Shown: positions 29,193 to 38,389, counted from the stretch's first letter. The stretch: DNA of 64,000 nucleotides from CAYVTM01 sp964454645 (GCA_964454645.1 CAYVTM010000004.1:1-64000), one strand, 5' to 3'. Program-made: numbers and translations. The notes: generated from the sequence alone by a model not told the origin.

Positions 29193-30056
29193 ATGGAATC
29201 AAGTGTTCTGACAAGTATTTTATTACCCTTAGCATTGGGAATTATTATGCTGGGACTGGGTTTAACGCTGAGTCCCGATGACTTTAAACGTGTAGTAATC
29301 TATCCCAAAGCAATCTTTATTGGATTATTATGCCAAATGATTGTATTGCCTGTTCTCTGTTTCGGAATTGTGATATTCTTTAATTTATCACCGGGATTGG
29401 CGGTAGGGTTAATGCTTTTAGCCGCTTCTCCGGGTGGTGCAACAGCGAATTTATACAGCCATCTTGCCAAGGGAGATGTAGCATTGAATATTTCTTTGAC
29501 AGCAGTAAATAGTGTCCTTACTCTTTTTACATTACCGCTTATCGTGAATTTTTCCATTGCTTATTTTATGGAGAGCGGACAAGTGATTCCGATGCAATTC
29601 GCAAAAATTATCGAAGTGTTTGCCATTGTTTTAATTCCCGTGAGCCTGGGAATGCTGATCAAAGCAAAAGCTCCTGATTTTTCAAGCCGATTAAATAAAC
29701 CGGTTAAAATCCTTTCGGCAATTTTCCTGATACTGATTATCGTAGGGGCTATCCTGAAAGAAAAAGATCAGTTTGTTTCCTACTTTCAACAAGTCGGCTT
29801 AGCTGCCCTTAGCTTTAATGTATTGAGTATGGTTGTGGGATATTATTTGCCTATGCTCTTACGTATCGGAAAAAAACAAGCGATTGCAATTGGTATGGAG
29901 ATCGGAATACATAACGGTACCCTGGCGATATATATTGCTTTAAGTGTGATCGGTAACAGCACGATGAGTATTCCTCCTGCCGTGTATAGCCTGATTATGT
30001 TTTTCACCGCCGGTATTTTTGGATATTTAGTAAATCGAAATAACAAACTTACCTGA
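29193..30056 (+). CDS. Bile acid:sodium symporter family transporter
   Basis: 287 aa from the ATG at 29193 (an in-frame TTG four codons upstream is possible). It is a very hydrophobic protein of about 9-10 membrane helices of the SBF/ASBT-NTCP-like family. Family motifs are GLGLTLSPDDF near the start, LLAASPGGATANLYSHLAKGDVALN, the sodium-site-like region, and a C-terminal EIGIHNGTLAI. The true substrate may be an organic anion, not a bile acid. aroA follows 42 bp later. Confidence 0.85.
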   Translation: MESSVLTSILLPLALGIIMLGLGLTLSPDDFKRVVIYPKAIFIGLLCQMIVLPVLCFGIVIFFNLSPGLAVGLMLLAASPGGATANLYSHLAKGDVALNISLTAVNSVLTLFTLPLIVNFSIAYFMESGQVIPMQFAKIIEVFAIVLIPVSLGMLIKAKAPDFSSRLNKPVKILSAIFLILIIVGAILKEKDQFVSYFQQVGLAALSFNVLSMVVGYYLPMLLRIGKKQAIAIGMEIGIHNGTLAIYIALSVIGNSTMSIPPAVYSLIMFFTAGIFGYLVNRNNKLT

Positions 30057-30098
30057 AGACGAGCCGGATTTTTTATAGCTTCGTGAAATTTAACAGGA

Positions 30099-31343
30099 AT
30101 GGATGTGTATTGTACAATAACTTCACCCGGAAATATTTGGAAAGGAAGTGTCGAACTTCCGGGCTCGAAGAGTGAAAGCAACCGGGTATTGATTATACAA
30201 GCATTGTGTAAGGGAAAATTTAAGATTCATAATCTCTCCGAATCAGAAGATACGTGTATTCTTCAGGAATTACTAAAGGATACACAAATACAGGTTTTGA
30301 ATTGCGGACATGCCGGAACTACTTTCCGTTTTCTTACAGCTTATTTTGCATGCTGCGAAGGAAAAGAAATTTTACTGACGGGGTCGACCCGGATGAAAGA
30401 ACGACCGATTGCTCCTCTGGTAGATGCTTTGATAAGTTTAGGCGCTGTGATAGAATATGCCGAAAAGGAAGGGTACCCTCCTCTGAAAATTTACGGTAGA
30501 AAATTAAAACAGGCACATCCGCTTCACGTACGCTCCGATATCAGCAGCCAGTTTATTTCTGCATTGCTATTAATTGCACCCATTTTAACAGACGGATTGC
30601 GCCTCGATATAGATACGAAAATAGTATCAGAACCCTATATCGAGATGACATTGGAGTTGATGAAGCATTTCGGAATTTCGTATCAGCGCAAAGAAGATCA
30701 AATTTTTGTTTTGCCCGGAGCATATAGGGCTAAGGACATTCATATCGAATCCGATTGGTCGGCAGCATCGTATTGGTATGCCTTTGCAGCGCTTGCCGAA
30801 AATGCCGATATTTTATTGAAAGGCTTGAAAGGCTATAGCTTACAGGGTGATAGTCGTGTGTCGGAGCTGATGGCGAATTTTGGTATCAGCTCGGAATTTT
30901 TAGAGGAAGGAGTACACATTTATAAAAGTCCGAAAGTTTTGCAGCGCAAAATTTTCGATATGCAGGATTGCCCCGATTTAGCGCAAACCTTAATGGTCTG
31001 CTGTGCAGCTTTAGATCATCAGGCAAGCTTTACAGGACTGCAAACACTGAGGATTAAAGAAACTGACCGGATAGCAGCAATGCAGCAGGAGTTGAAAAAA
31101 ATAAATACAGAGCTCATTGAAAAAGGAGCAGTGTTTCAGTTAATTCCGACTTCGGGAATAAGTAACGATATACTTTTTTTTAATACGTATGAAGATCATC
31201 GTATGGCTATGAGTCTGGCAGCTTTAGCGCTTAAATACGGAACCATACAATTGGAAAACCCGGATGTCGTGCGGAAATCATACCCGAAATTTTGGGAAGA
31301 ACTTAAGAAAATAGGTTTCGATATAGTAATATCGGATGAATAA
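30099..31343 (+). CDS. aroA: 3-phosphoshikimate 1-carboxyvinyltransferase (EPSP synthase)
   Basis: 414-aa EPSP synthase, sixth step of the shikimate pathway: shikimate-3-phosphate + PEP to EPSP. Motifs are GSKSESNRVLI (PEP/S3P site), NCGHAGTTFRFL, TGSTRMKERPI, SDISSQF, RIKETDRIAAM and the C-terminal DHRMAMSLAA. aroC follows 26 bp later, so the two consecutive shikimate steps are encoded together. Confidence 0.95.
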   Translation: MDVYCTITSPGNIWKGSVELPGSKSESNRVLIIQALCKGKFKIHNLSESEDTCILQELLKDTQIQVLNCGHAGTTFRFLTAYFACCEGKEILLTGSTRMKERPIAPLVDALISLGAVIEYAEKEGYPPLKIYGRKLKQAHPLHVRSDISSQFISALLLIAPILTDGLRLDIDTKIVSEPYIEMTLELMKHFGISYQRKEDQIFVLPGAYRAKDIHIESDWSAASYWYAFAALAENADILLKGLKGYSLQGDSRVSELMANFGISSEFLEEGVHIYKSPKVLQRKIFDMQDCPDLAQTLMVCCAALDHQASFTGLQTLRIKETDRIAAMQQELKKINTELIEKGAVFQLIPTSGISNDILFFNTYEDHRMAMSLAALALKYGTIQLENPDVVRKSYPKFWEELKKIGFDIVISDE

Positions 31344-31369
31344 TATGTAATTTTCGATCAGGAAAAAAT

Positions 31370-32443
31370 ATGGCAGGCAATTCATTCGGACATTTATTTA
31401 GGATAAGCACTTTCGGGGAATCACACGGAAAAGCTATCGGTGTGCTCATCGATGGCTGCCCGGCGGGACTGTCAATTGATATCGAAGAAATACAAAAAGA
31501 CCTGGATCGCCGCAAGCCGGGCCAGTCTTCCCTTACATCCCAACGTAAGGAATCGGATCCGGCTGAAATTCTTTCGGGAGTTTTTGAAGGGAAAAGTACA
31601 GGCGCTCCGATATGTATTCTTATTCGAAATGAAGATGCGCGCCCGAAAGATTATGAATATGTAAAAGATGCTTATCGCCCGTCGCATGCTGATTATACCT
31701 ATGAGCAGAAGTATGGGATACGGGATTATCGGGGAGGGGGAAGAGCTTCTGCGAGGGAAACAGCAGCACGCGTAGCTGCCGGAGCTATTGCGAAAAAATT
31801 AATAAGTCAATGGGGAATTGAAATTCTTGCTTTCGTAAAACAGGTAGGAAAACTATGTTTGGAAAAACACTATTCCGAATTGGACCTGAAAAAGATCGAT
31901 ACGAATATCGTGCGTTGCCCCGATGAAGCAATGGCTGATCAAATGATTGAAAGTATTGAATCATGCAGAAAAACAGGGGATACTTTGGGTGGTGTCATTC
32001 AATGTGTGGTGCGAAACTGTCCGCCGGGGTTAGGAGATCCGGTATTCGGTAAATTACATGCCGACCTGGCAAAAGCAATGATGAGCATAAATGCAGCGCA
32101 TGGTTTTGAATATGGATCGGGTTTTGAAGGAGCCGCTAAAACGGGTTCCGAAAATAATGATACGATGCAATCGGGATTAAAAAAATTTAAGAGCAATCAT
32201 GCGGGAGGGATTTTGGGTGGTATCAGTAATGGCGATGATATTTATTTTAACGTAGCATTTAAACCCGTTGCTACTATTATGCAACAGCAAGAAACGATTA
32301 ATACATCAGGAGAAGATGTGCAGATAGAAAACCGGGGAAGACACGATCCCTGTGTATTGCCCCGTGCCGTGCCGATTGTTGAAGCTATGACAGCTTTGGT
32401 ATTGGCGGATAAATTATTGTTGAACAGATCAGCAAAAATTTAG
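31370..32443 (+). CDS. aroC: Chorismate synthase
   Basis: 357-aa FMN-dependent chorismate synthase (EPSP to chorismate). It has all three family signatures: FGESHGKAIGVLIDGCPAG, the YGIRDYRGGGRASARET region, and GRHDPCVLPRAVPIVEAM. It is cotranscribed with aroA. A block of dispersed repeats follows. Confidence 0.96.
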   Translation: MAGNSFGHLFRISTFGESHGKAIGVLIDGCPAGLSIDIEEIQKDLDRRKPGQSSLTSQRKESDPAEILSGVFEGKSTGAPICILIRNEDARPKDYEYVKDAYRPSHADYTYEQKYGIRDYRGGGRASARETAARVAAGAIAKKLISQWGIEILAFVKQVGKLCLEKHYSELDLKKIDTNIVRCPDEAMADQMIESIESCRKTGDTLGGVIQCVVRNCPPGLGDPVFGKLHADLAKAMMSINAAHGFEYGSGFEGAAKTGSENNDTMQSGLKKFKSNHAGGILGGISNGDDIYFNVAFKPVATIMQQQETINTSGEDVQIENRGRHDPCVLPRAVPIVEAMTALVLADKLLLNRSAKI

Positions 32444-32532
32444 ATTGAGGGATAGTGGGAGAAGTTCGTTTATTCATAGTATATAGACTGAAAATCAATA
32501 CTTGAAATCCATTTTGGAAGATACAACCTCTG

Positions 32533-32962
32533 TGGTTACTCTTTCCTGCCACAGAGTGTACAAAGGCTTTCGCGGAGTTCACAAAGCATATACCACGAAT
32601 CTATTGCTTAACTAGCATATCTGACGAGCATAATCTCTGTGCTCTTTGCGTGATACAATTTTGCACAATGTAAGGAATGTATCTCTGTGCCCTTTTTGGT
32701 TTATTTTTAACCGCGGAGTTCGCAAAGGTTTTCGCGGAGTACACAAAGCATCTATCACAAATATTGCTTAACAAAATATCTGACGAGCATAATCTTCGCT
32801 TCCTCTGCGTAGTCCATATCAGCACAATGTAAGGAATGCATCTCTGTGCCCTTTTTGGTTTATTTTTAACCGCGGAGTTCGCAAAGGTTTTTGCGGAGTA
32901 CACAAAGCATCTATCACAAATCTATTGCTTAACAGAATATCTGGCGAGCATAATCTCTGTGT
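32533..32962. repeat. Dispersed repeat element, about 2.6 tandem copies of a 160-bp unit
   Basis: Direct tandem repeats with a period of about 159-160 bp; the TTATTTTTAACCGCGGAG start recurs at 32701 and 32860. Each unit includes CGCGGAG-TTCRCAAAG, CTATTGCTTAAC, ATATCTGACGAGCATAAT and ACAATGTAAGGAATG. They belong to the same family as the elements at 27.3 and 61.1 kb. The region between aroC and gap holds nothing else. Minus-strand open frames here are only repeat translation. Confidence 0.75.
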
Positions 32963-32998
32963 ATTCTAAGACTTAATCGAACTTGTTTTGATATAAAT

Positions 32999-33997
32999 TT
33001 ACTTAGCTATCCTTACTACCAACTCTGCCAAACGATTTGAATATCCGTATTCATTATCATACCATCCCACTACTTTTACTAAGTTTCCCACAACCGATGT
33101 AAGTTGTGAATCGAAAATACAGGAATGCGGATTCCCTACAATGTCAATGGAGACAATAGGATCCTCGGTATATTCCAAAATATTTTTCATCTCATTTTCC
33201 GAAGCTCTTTTAAATGCCGCATTAATTTCCTCGACAGTCACCGCCTTCTTCAACACACAGGTAAAATCCGTGAGGGAACCGTTAGGTACCGGAACACGGA
33301 CACCCGCTCCGCCCAGCTTTCCCGTAAGATGAGGAAAGATACGTGTGATAGCTTTGGCAGCTCCTGTAGTAGTCGGGATCATCGATACTGCTGCTGCACG
33401 TGCACGACGCAGATCGCGATGAGGTGCATCGTGTAAAGACTGATCGCCCGTATAAGAATGTACCGTGGTAATATATCCATCTTCGACCACACCCAGTTCA
33501 TCCAATATTTTCACCATAGGAGCAACATTATTCGTAGTGCAGGATGCATTCGAAACAATTTTCTCATCGCCTTTTAAAATTTCGTCGTTCACTCCGAGGA
33601 CTACCGTTGTGGTGGTTTTATCGCTTGCAGGAGCCGATAAAACCACCTGTTTCGCTCCGGCTTTCAGATGTGCTTCAGCCTTTTCATAGGAATTGAATTT
33701 CCCGGTCGATTCAATCACCACATCTACGTTCAACGCTTTCCAGGGTAATTCTGAAGGATCTTTGAAGGCATAACAGGGGATGTGTTTTTCGTTTACGATG
33801 ATCCCCTTCTCATCATTCCCGATTTTGCCCGGAAAAGCACGATGTACCGAATCATATTTTAACAAATGCGCCAGCGTATGCGGATCGGTAAGATCATTTA
33901 TACCCACCACTTCTATGTTTGCATTTGTATGCATCACGCGAAAGACTATACGCCCGATGCGGCCGAAACCATTAATAGCTACCCTAATTTTATTCAT
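32999..33997 (-). CDS. gap: Glyceraldehyde-3-phosphate dehydrogenase
   Basis: 332-aa type I GAPDH for glycolysis/gluconeogenesis. The N-terminal NAD motif is INGFGRIGR, the catalytic Cys is in SNASCTTNN, and WYDNEYGYSNRL is near the C-terminus. The length is canonical. Monocistronic on the minus strand. Confidence 0.96.
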   Translation of the reverse strand: MNKIRVAINGFGRIGRIVFRVMHTNANIEVVGINDLTDPHTLAHLLKYDSVHRAFPGKIGNDEKGIIVNEKHIPCYAFKDPSELPWKALNVDVVIESTGKFNSYEKAEAHLKAGAKQVVLSAPASDKTTTTVVLGVNDEILKGDEKIVSNASCTTNNVAPMVKILDELGVVEDGYITTVHSYTGDQSLHDAPHRDLRRARAAAVSMIPTTTGAAKAITRIFPHLTGKLGGAGVRVPVPNGSLTDFTCVLKKAVTVEEINAAFKRASENEMKNILEYTEDPIVSIDIVGNPHSCIFDSQLTSVVGNLVKVVGWYDNEYGYSNRLAELVVRIAK

Positions 33998-34101
33998 CGT
34001 ATATGTATTAAGATCTGAAAATGAGATTTCTTATTTCAAATTAATAGCAAATTTATTTACTTTTAATTTAATTAATATAAGTTGTTGATTATGAGGTTTG
34101 A

Positions 34102-34421
34102 TATTTTCATTCTTTCTGTATTGCACCCCTGTGGATTATTGCACAGAACCTGATCTCCAAAATTCAGAACCCCGATTTAACACCCGACTCTTCTGTACAA
34201 CAAATCAAAGTAAGTTTTGATTTAGAAGATACAGAAAATGAAAGCATGCATCTGTATCCGCGTATCTCCGGCAATACCGGCCAAAGTTATACGAATGCAT
34301 CCGGGGATATAAGTCATCCGGTGCTTGGGTACATCGTATCTATACCGAAGCCCTGACAGAAGGAAGGAATGTATACGTTCGAACCGTTCAACGATGGAAA
34401 GAGGTTACAGGAGAGTGCTGA
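34102..34421 (+). pseudogene. Frameshifted gene remnant, identity unknown
   Basis: One frame reads a protein-like stretch (IQNPDLTPDSSVQQIKVSF ... YPRISGNTGQSYTNASGD) with no start codon, ending at a stop near 34357. From about 34315 a second frame continues in protein-like style (GAWVHRIYTEALTEGRNVY) to a stop at 34421. The pattern suggests a decayed, 5'-truncated gene with a frameshift. It cannot be named. It lies just before tRNA-Glu and the island. Confidence 0.4.
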
Positions 34422-34577
34422 TCCGGGATGAAACATCCCCTGAACTGCTATAGGTATATTTGTTTTCGGGATAAAAACGAAAGCAATGTGCCTATAATCA
34501 AGGCGATACAAAAATTACAGAAAAATATTTTGCATATATCAAACTAAGCCCTATTTTTGCAGACCATTAAACAAAAT

Positions 34578-34649
34578 GGCCCGTTCGTCTAGGGGTTAGG
34601 ACAGGAGATTTTCATTCTTCAAACAGGGGTTCGATTCCCCTACGGGCTA
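34578..34649 (+). tRNA. tRNA-Glu (anticodon TTC)
   Basis: Complete cloverleaf. The acceptor strand GGCCCGT pairs with ACGGGCT (one G-U). The anticodon stem GGAGA/TCTTC encloses loop TTTTCAT with anticodon TTC, and the T arm is AGGGG-TTCGATT-CCCCT. No encoded CCA. An island of accessory genes starts directly downstream, so its 3' end is a candidate integration site. Confidence 0.93.
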
Positions 34650-34662
34650 CTACATACATCTT

Positions 34663-34698
34663 AAAAATGCCCTTCCTGATATCAGGAAGGGCATTTTT
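34663..34698 (+). terminator. Perfect 18-bp terminator palindrome after tRNA-Glu
   Basis: The 36-nt segment is a perfect palindrome: AAAAATGCCCTTCCTGAT followed by its exact reverse complement, ending in a T run. It is a strong bidirectional terminator for the tRNA. Confidence 0.85.
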
Positions 34699-34716
34699 GT
34701 TTTAGGTTGTGCCACC

Positions 34717-34737
34717 TTAGTAAAAGGTTAGTAAAGG
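34717..34737. repeat. Paired TTAGTAAA repeat, left copy
   Basis: TTAGTAAAAGGTTAGTAAAG (plus one base): two TTAGTAAA boxes 11 bp apart. It matches the right copy at 35751-35770 at 17 of 20 positions. The two copies bracket a single gene just 3' of tRNA-Glu, so they may be element ends or recombinase arm sites. Confidence 0.45.
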
Positions 34738-34821
34738 AAAAGGTGGTGAAAGAATATCTTGATTAAGTGATTGATTTAATGAGTTGTGTATATTTATATA
34801 CTTTGAATATACCCAGCTCAA

Positions 34822-35664
34822 ATGATATCATTTAAAACAACTTTAGAAATAATTCACATACTGAAAAAATATAGACATTCCGAAATCGAAGAAATCTTTC
34901 ACGTATTTGGATTGGACACTGAACTACGAAAGTTTGGGCACCAACATAATGTTAATGATAAAACCAATTTACTAATCCCGTACTTAAAAGTAGATAATTT
35001 TAGAGGGCCCTTTTCAGAGTCTTTCCGCAAAGATTTAATACAGTATCTAATAGATGCATATTATCGAGGAAAGAGCAAAAATGAGCCAGTAAGAACTGGC
35101 ATTAAAGGAATACAATATGATGATCTGTTTTCATATTACTATGAACCCTTGGCTAATGCATTAAAAAGAGATGGCTATGTTATAAAGGGTACAACAATTA
35201 AGAAATTATTACCAGAAGAAATTGATGAAGCGAAGACAGAATCAGAATTATTCCGATTATTAAACAAATTTGGATTTATAAATGCAAAAGGTCATTTAGA
35301 GCAAGCTATTACTAATCATACCTCAGGTAATTGGGCCGCTGCCAACTCGCAATTCAGACCTTTTATTGAATCTTTATTGATTGAAATAGCTAATCACATT
35401 TTACCTAAAAATCCATGTAAAGATGCATCCTCTGCAATAAAATTGTTAAGTGAAACAGCTTCTCCTGTTTTTCTAAGTTCAGAATTAAATGAAGTAGAAC
35501 ACTCTAATCTAAAACAGCCCTTTGTAATTGGTTTATGGAAAAGGTTGCATCCTGAAGGTTCTCACCCAGGGTTATCCGATGAAGAAGATTCGACATTCAG
35601 ATATCACATGTCAATTGTTTTTGCTCATTACCTTTTGAGAAGGCTTGAAACGAGACCTAAATAG
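34822..35664 (+). CDS. Conserved hypothetical protein, possible abortive-infection type
   Basis: 280 aa, cytoplasmic, no signal peptide or membrane helix. The N-terminal half is helical and charged. The C-terminal half has GHLEQAITNHTSGNWAAANSQF, then HPEGSHPGLSDEEDSTFRYH, a histidine-rich motif I associate with HEPN-like C-terminal domains of phage-exclusion proteins; this link is from memory and weak. It is the only gene between the paired TTAGTAAA repeats and the first gene of the island. It looks AT-richer than the core genes. Confidence 0.55.
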   Translation: MISFKTTLEIIHILKKYRHSEIEEIFHVFGLDTELRKFGHQHNVNDKTNLLIPYLKVDNFRGPFSESFRKDLIQYLIDAYYRGKSKNEPVRTGIKGIQYDDLFSYYYEPLANALKRDGYVIKGTTIKKLLPEEIDEAKTESELFRLLNKFGFINAKGHLEQAITNHTSGNWAAANSQFRPFIESLLIEIANHILPKNPCKDASSAIKLLSETASPVFLSSELNEVEHSNLKQPFVIGLWKRLHPEGSHPGLSDEEDSTFRYHMSIVFAHYLLRRLETRPK

Positions 35665-35750
35665 CTCATAAGGTTCGAGCCCAACTGAGGCTATTCTCAT
35701 ATGTGCAAGAAAATATCAGGAACAAATTTTCGATATCCTCTAAAATCGCT

Positions 35751-35770
35751 TTAGTAAAGAATTAGTAAAG
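35751..35770. repeat. Paired TTAGTAAA repeat, right copy
   Basis: TTAGTAAAGAATTAGTAAAG, same architecture as 34717-34737. It lies just beyond the 280-aa gene and 3 bp from the end of the convergent ATPase gene. Confidence 0.45.
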
Positions 35771-35773
35771 AAA

Positions 35774-37045
35774 CTACATGTCAAACAAGTCTTGTTGCCC
35801 TTTTCCATCATCTGGCTTAATTTTAGGAACCCCTCCAAATTCTCCACTAAAGTACTTACCTCTGAAAGAGGCATCATGTCTTATATGAACATCATAAAAA
35901 CTTGAAATACTCGTTGCGCCATCAGGCCCTTTCCTTGCGAGAAATATCTGATCTCTCCTAAATAATTCTCTTTCCATTAATCCAAAATTATGAGAAGCAA
36001 AAATCAACTGTGCTGCAGTATTGTGAAGTGAATTAAATTTTTTTACAATGAATCTACTTAGCATAGGGTGTAGCCTTGCCGTGAACTCATCCATTACCAG
36101 AACATTGCCTTTGCTTAACGCTTCAATGATAGGGCCAGCTAAAGCAAATATTTTTTGTGTGCCTAAAGATTCCTCGGTTACCAAATCCAGATACACGTCT
36201 GAAATAGGTACGTTATCCTTATCATATACCAGATGTTTGGTTTTTATTGTTTTAAGCAGATCGTGGCCAAACATTTTCTTCCGAACAGAAGGATTAAACA
36301 TCTTGACAAAATTCGGATCTAAATCAACAGACTCAGTTTTAATATCTTCAATACCTAAATCTGCAGATTTTAAAAACTCAAGGATTCGATTTCTATATGC
36401 CGAATCTTCCATTAACCTAGCGGTATGTCTAAAGTCTCTGAAATCCAAAACATCATTAAAGAATCTAATCTTTTTTAAAGATTCAATAATAGAAATTGAA
36501 ATGGGACCATTCCACTGCGCAACTGCGGAAAGAAATAAAGCATTCTCTCTGGTTTTGATATCTATTCCTTCGCCCTCAGAATATTTGGAATCAATGTCGA
36601 AATCCTTACCATCACGTTTAAATAATTGATACTCTTTAAACTTTTTCGTAAGATATAGCCATTCCGATTTTACCTCTTCAGATGTAACCTCAAAACCATA
36701 TCTATACTTTACATCGCCAACTAATATTTCTATCTGGAAACAAGAGGGTTCATATTCAGTTAAGGTGCTTAGTTTAAAACGTGTGACTGGAATCTCTTCT
36801 TCTGCTTGCATTTCTTTGGCACTATTACGAATAAAACCTACCACAAATTCAAGAGCTTTAATAAGATTAGATTTTCCACTACCGTTGGGACCGTATATAG
36901 CAGCAGTTTTAAGTAAACTTTGATTTGAAACAGGAATATCGAAAGTATTGGTTGCTGCTCTATCCTTAAGGGATTGAGCTTCTAAGGAAAAGATGACCTC
37001 GTCTTTAAAAGAAAGGAAGTTTTTAACTTTAAATTGGATTAACAT
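35774..37045 (-). CDS. AAA/ABC-type ATPase of the OLD/RloA-like family
   Basis: 423 aa from the Met at 37045 (MLIQFKVKNFLSFKDEV, the family start); the frame extends 22 hydrophobic codons upstream, but that start is unlikely. It has Walker A YGPNGSGKSNLIKAL, a Q/D-loop-rich middle, Walker B VLVMDEFTARLHP and a final switch His (IFASHN). Such ATPases occur in phage defence (AbiL, RloAB, PARIS-type) with a second toxin gene. No RloB or TOPRIM partner is adjacent here, so the partner may be the 280-aa neighbour or missing. It is divergent from the ubiquitin-like operon. Confidence 0.8.
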   Translation of the reverse strand: MLIQFKVKNFLSFKDEVIFSLEAQSLKDRAATNTFDIPVSNQSLLKTAAIYGPNGSGKSNLIKALEFVVGFIRNSAKEMQAEEEIPVTRFKLSTLTEYEPSCFQIEILVGDVKYRYGFEVTSEEVKSEWLYLTKKFKEYQLFKRDGKDFDIDSKYSEGEGIDIKTRENALFLSAVAQWNGPISISIIESLKKIRFFNDVLDFRDFRHTARLMEDSAYRNRILEFLKSADLGIEDIKTESVDLDPNFVKMFNPSVRKKMFGHDLLKTIKTKHLVYDKDNVPISDVYLDLVTEESLGTQKIFALAGPIIEALSKGNVLVMDEFTARLHPMLSRFIVKKFNSLHNTAAQLIFASHNFGLMERELFRRDQIFLARKGPDGATSISSFYDVHIRHDASFRGKYFSGEFGGVPKIKPDDGKGQQDLFDM

Positions 37046-37273
37046 TATAAAAAATCTGTGCGAAGATAAAAATATAACGGTTATACAGCACAAAAAGCAT
37101 TTTTGTTTCAAATAATATTAATTATAGTTAATTTATGCGATCTATGCGTAATAAAACTGGACAAAATTTCATATTTTGACAGTTTTGCCACATTGTCATG
37201 CTACTAATCCGTATTTTTATGCTAAAAAAGCAATTGGTCTTAGTATTGATAAAAAGAACAAAAACTATTAATT

Positions 37274-38389
37274 ATGAAACACAAAATTACTTTTTTTCCA
37301 ATCGGAAATGCTGACACCTCTTTAATCCAATTAAATAGTGGTAAAAATATCTTATGGGACTACGCAAATATGTGCGGAGACAAGCACTGTGATTTGCCGA
37401 ATGAATTAGCAAAGAGGGTTAATAAAGATTATTATGATGTCGTATGCTTTACACATGCAGATAATGATCATGTAAAGGGTATGAAGGACTACTTTTATCT
37501 TGAACATACAACAAAATATCAAAGTAATGGCAGGATGAAAATTAATGACTTATGGGTGCCTGCTGCACTTCTTTTGGAAAGTAGAAATGATTTATGTGAG
37601 GATGCCGCAACTTTGAAGGCTGAAGCTAGGTTTCGTTTTCTTACTCAAAAAAGGGGAATAAAAGTTTTTTCAAAACCTGAAGAGCTTAGAAGTTGGATTG
37701 AAGGAGAAGGTGTATCATTCGAAACCGTATCTCATTTAATTGTTGATGCCGGTATATGTGTTCCAGGGTGGGAGAAAGATAGAGATGGAGTAGAGTTTTT
37801 TGTCCATTCACCATTTAAAGGACACGTTGACGATTTAAATGTAATAGACCGAAACTGTGCAGCCATCGTAGTTCAAGCTCTCTTTAATAATAATACTGAG
37901 ACACGAGTTCTCTTAGGATCGGACATTTCTGCTAATGGGTGGAGAGATATTGTCTGGGTTACAAAGTACCATGGAGTCAATGTAAATCGTCTAATCTGGG
38001 ATGTGCTTCATACATCTCACCATTGTAGTTATAAATCTATCAATAAAGAAGAAAAAGGTGACAAAAAAACTAACCCAATTGATGAGACCAAGTGGTTATA
38101 CGAAGTCCAGTCAAAGGAACGGTGTATTATCGTGATACCAAGTGATCCTATTCCCGACTCATATGAAAATAATAATGGAGAGCCTGTGCATAGACAAGCG
38201 TATAATTATTATGTAGAAGATGTTGCTGATCCTAAAAATGGCACTGTGGAAGTAATTATGGAGTTTCCGAACATAAATAAACCGGAACCAATAGAGATAA
38301 TTATTGGAGATAACGGTGCCGAAATAGTAAGGACCAACCCTCCTGCCACTGTGTATATTAAAGAAAATAGCTCGCCGAGAAATGGGTAA
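37274..38389 (+). CDS. Metallo-beta-lactamase-fold protein (ComEC-like) of a ubiquitin-like operon
   Basis: 371 aa. The N-terminal strand FFPIGNADTSLI is followed by the metal motif THADNDH (His61, Asp63, Asp65, His66), the HxDxDH variant of ComEC-type MBL domains. Further metal or structural sites are LLGSDIS (Asp217) and LHTSHHCS (His246, His249, His250). No signal peptide, so cytoplasmic. The chain ends SSPRNG with a C-terminal Gly371, as in E1/E2 substrates. Its last 8 nt (ATGGGTAA) overlap the start of the E2-E1-JAB gene, indicating translational coupling. Possible roles are a sensor/hydrolase or the protein that is conjugated. Confidence 0.75.
   Translation: MKHKITFFPIGNADTSLIQLNSGKNILWDYANMCGDKHCDLPNELAKRVNKDYYDVVCFTHADNDHVKGMKDYFYLEHTTKYQSNGRMKINDLWVPAALLLESRNDLCEDAATLKAEARFRFLTQKRGIKVFSKPEELRSWIEGEGVSFETVSHLIVDAGICVPGWEKDRDGVEFFVHSPFKGHVDDLNVIDRNCAAIVVQALFNNNTETRVLLGSDISANGWRDIVWVTKYHGVNVNRLIWDVLHTSHHCSYKSINKEEKGDKKTNPIDETKWLYEVQSKERCIIVIPSDPIPDSYENNNGEPVHRQAYNYYVEDVADPKNGTVEVIMEFPNINKPEPIEIIIGDNGAEIVRTNPPATVYIKENSSPRNG

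Noticed and set aside
32601..32903. 100-aa minus-strand frame
   Set aside because: It translates the tandem non-coding repeats (YSAKTFANSAVKNKPKRAQR twice) and has no independent support.
35774..37045. Labelling the ATPase as PARIS AriA or RloA
   Set aside because: No TOPRIM/DUF4435 or RloB partner is adjacent, so a named system cannot be supported.
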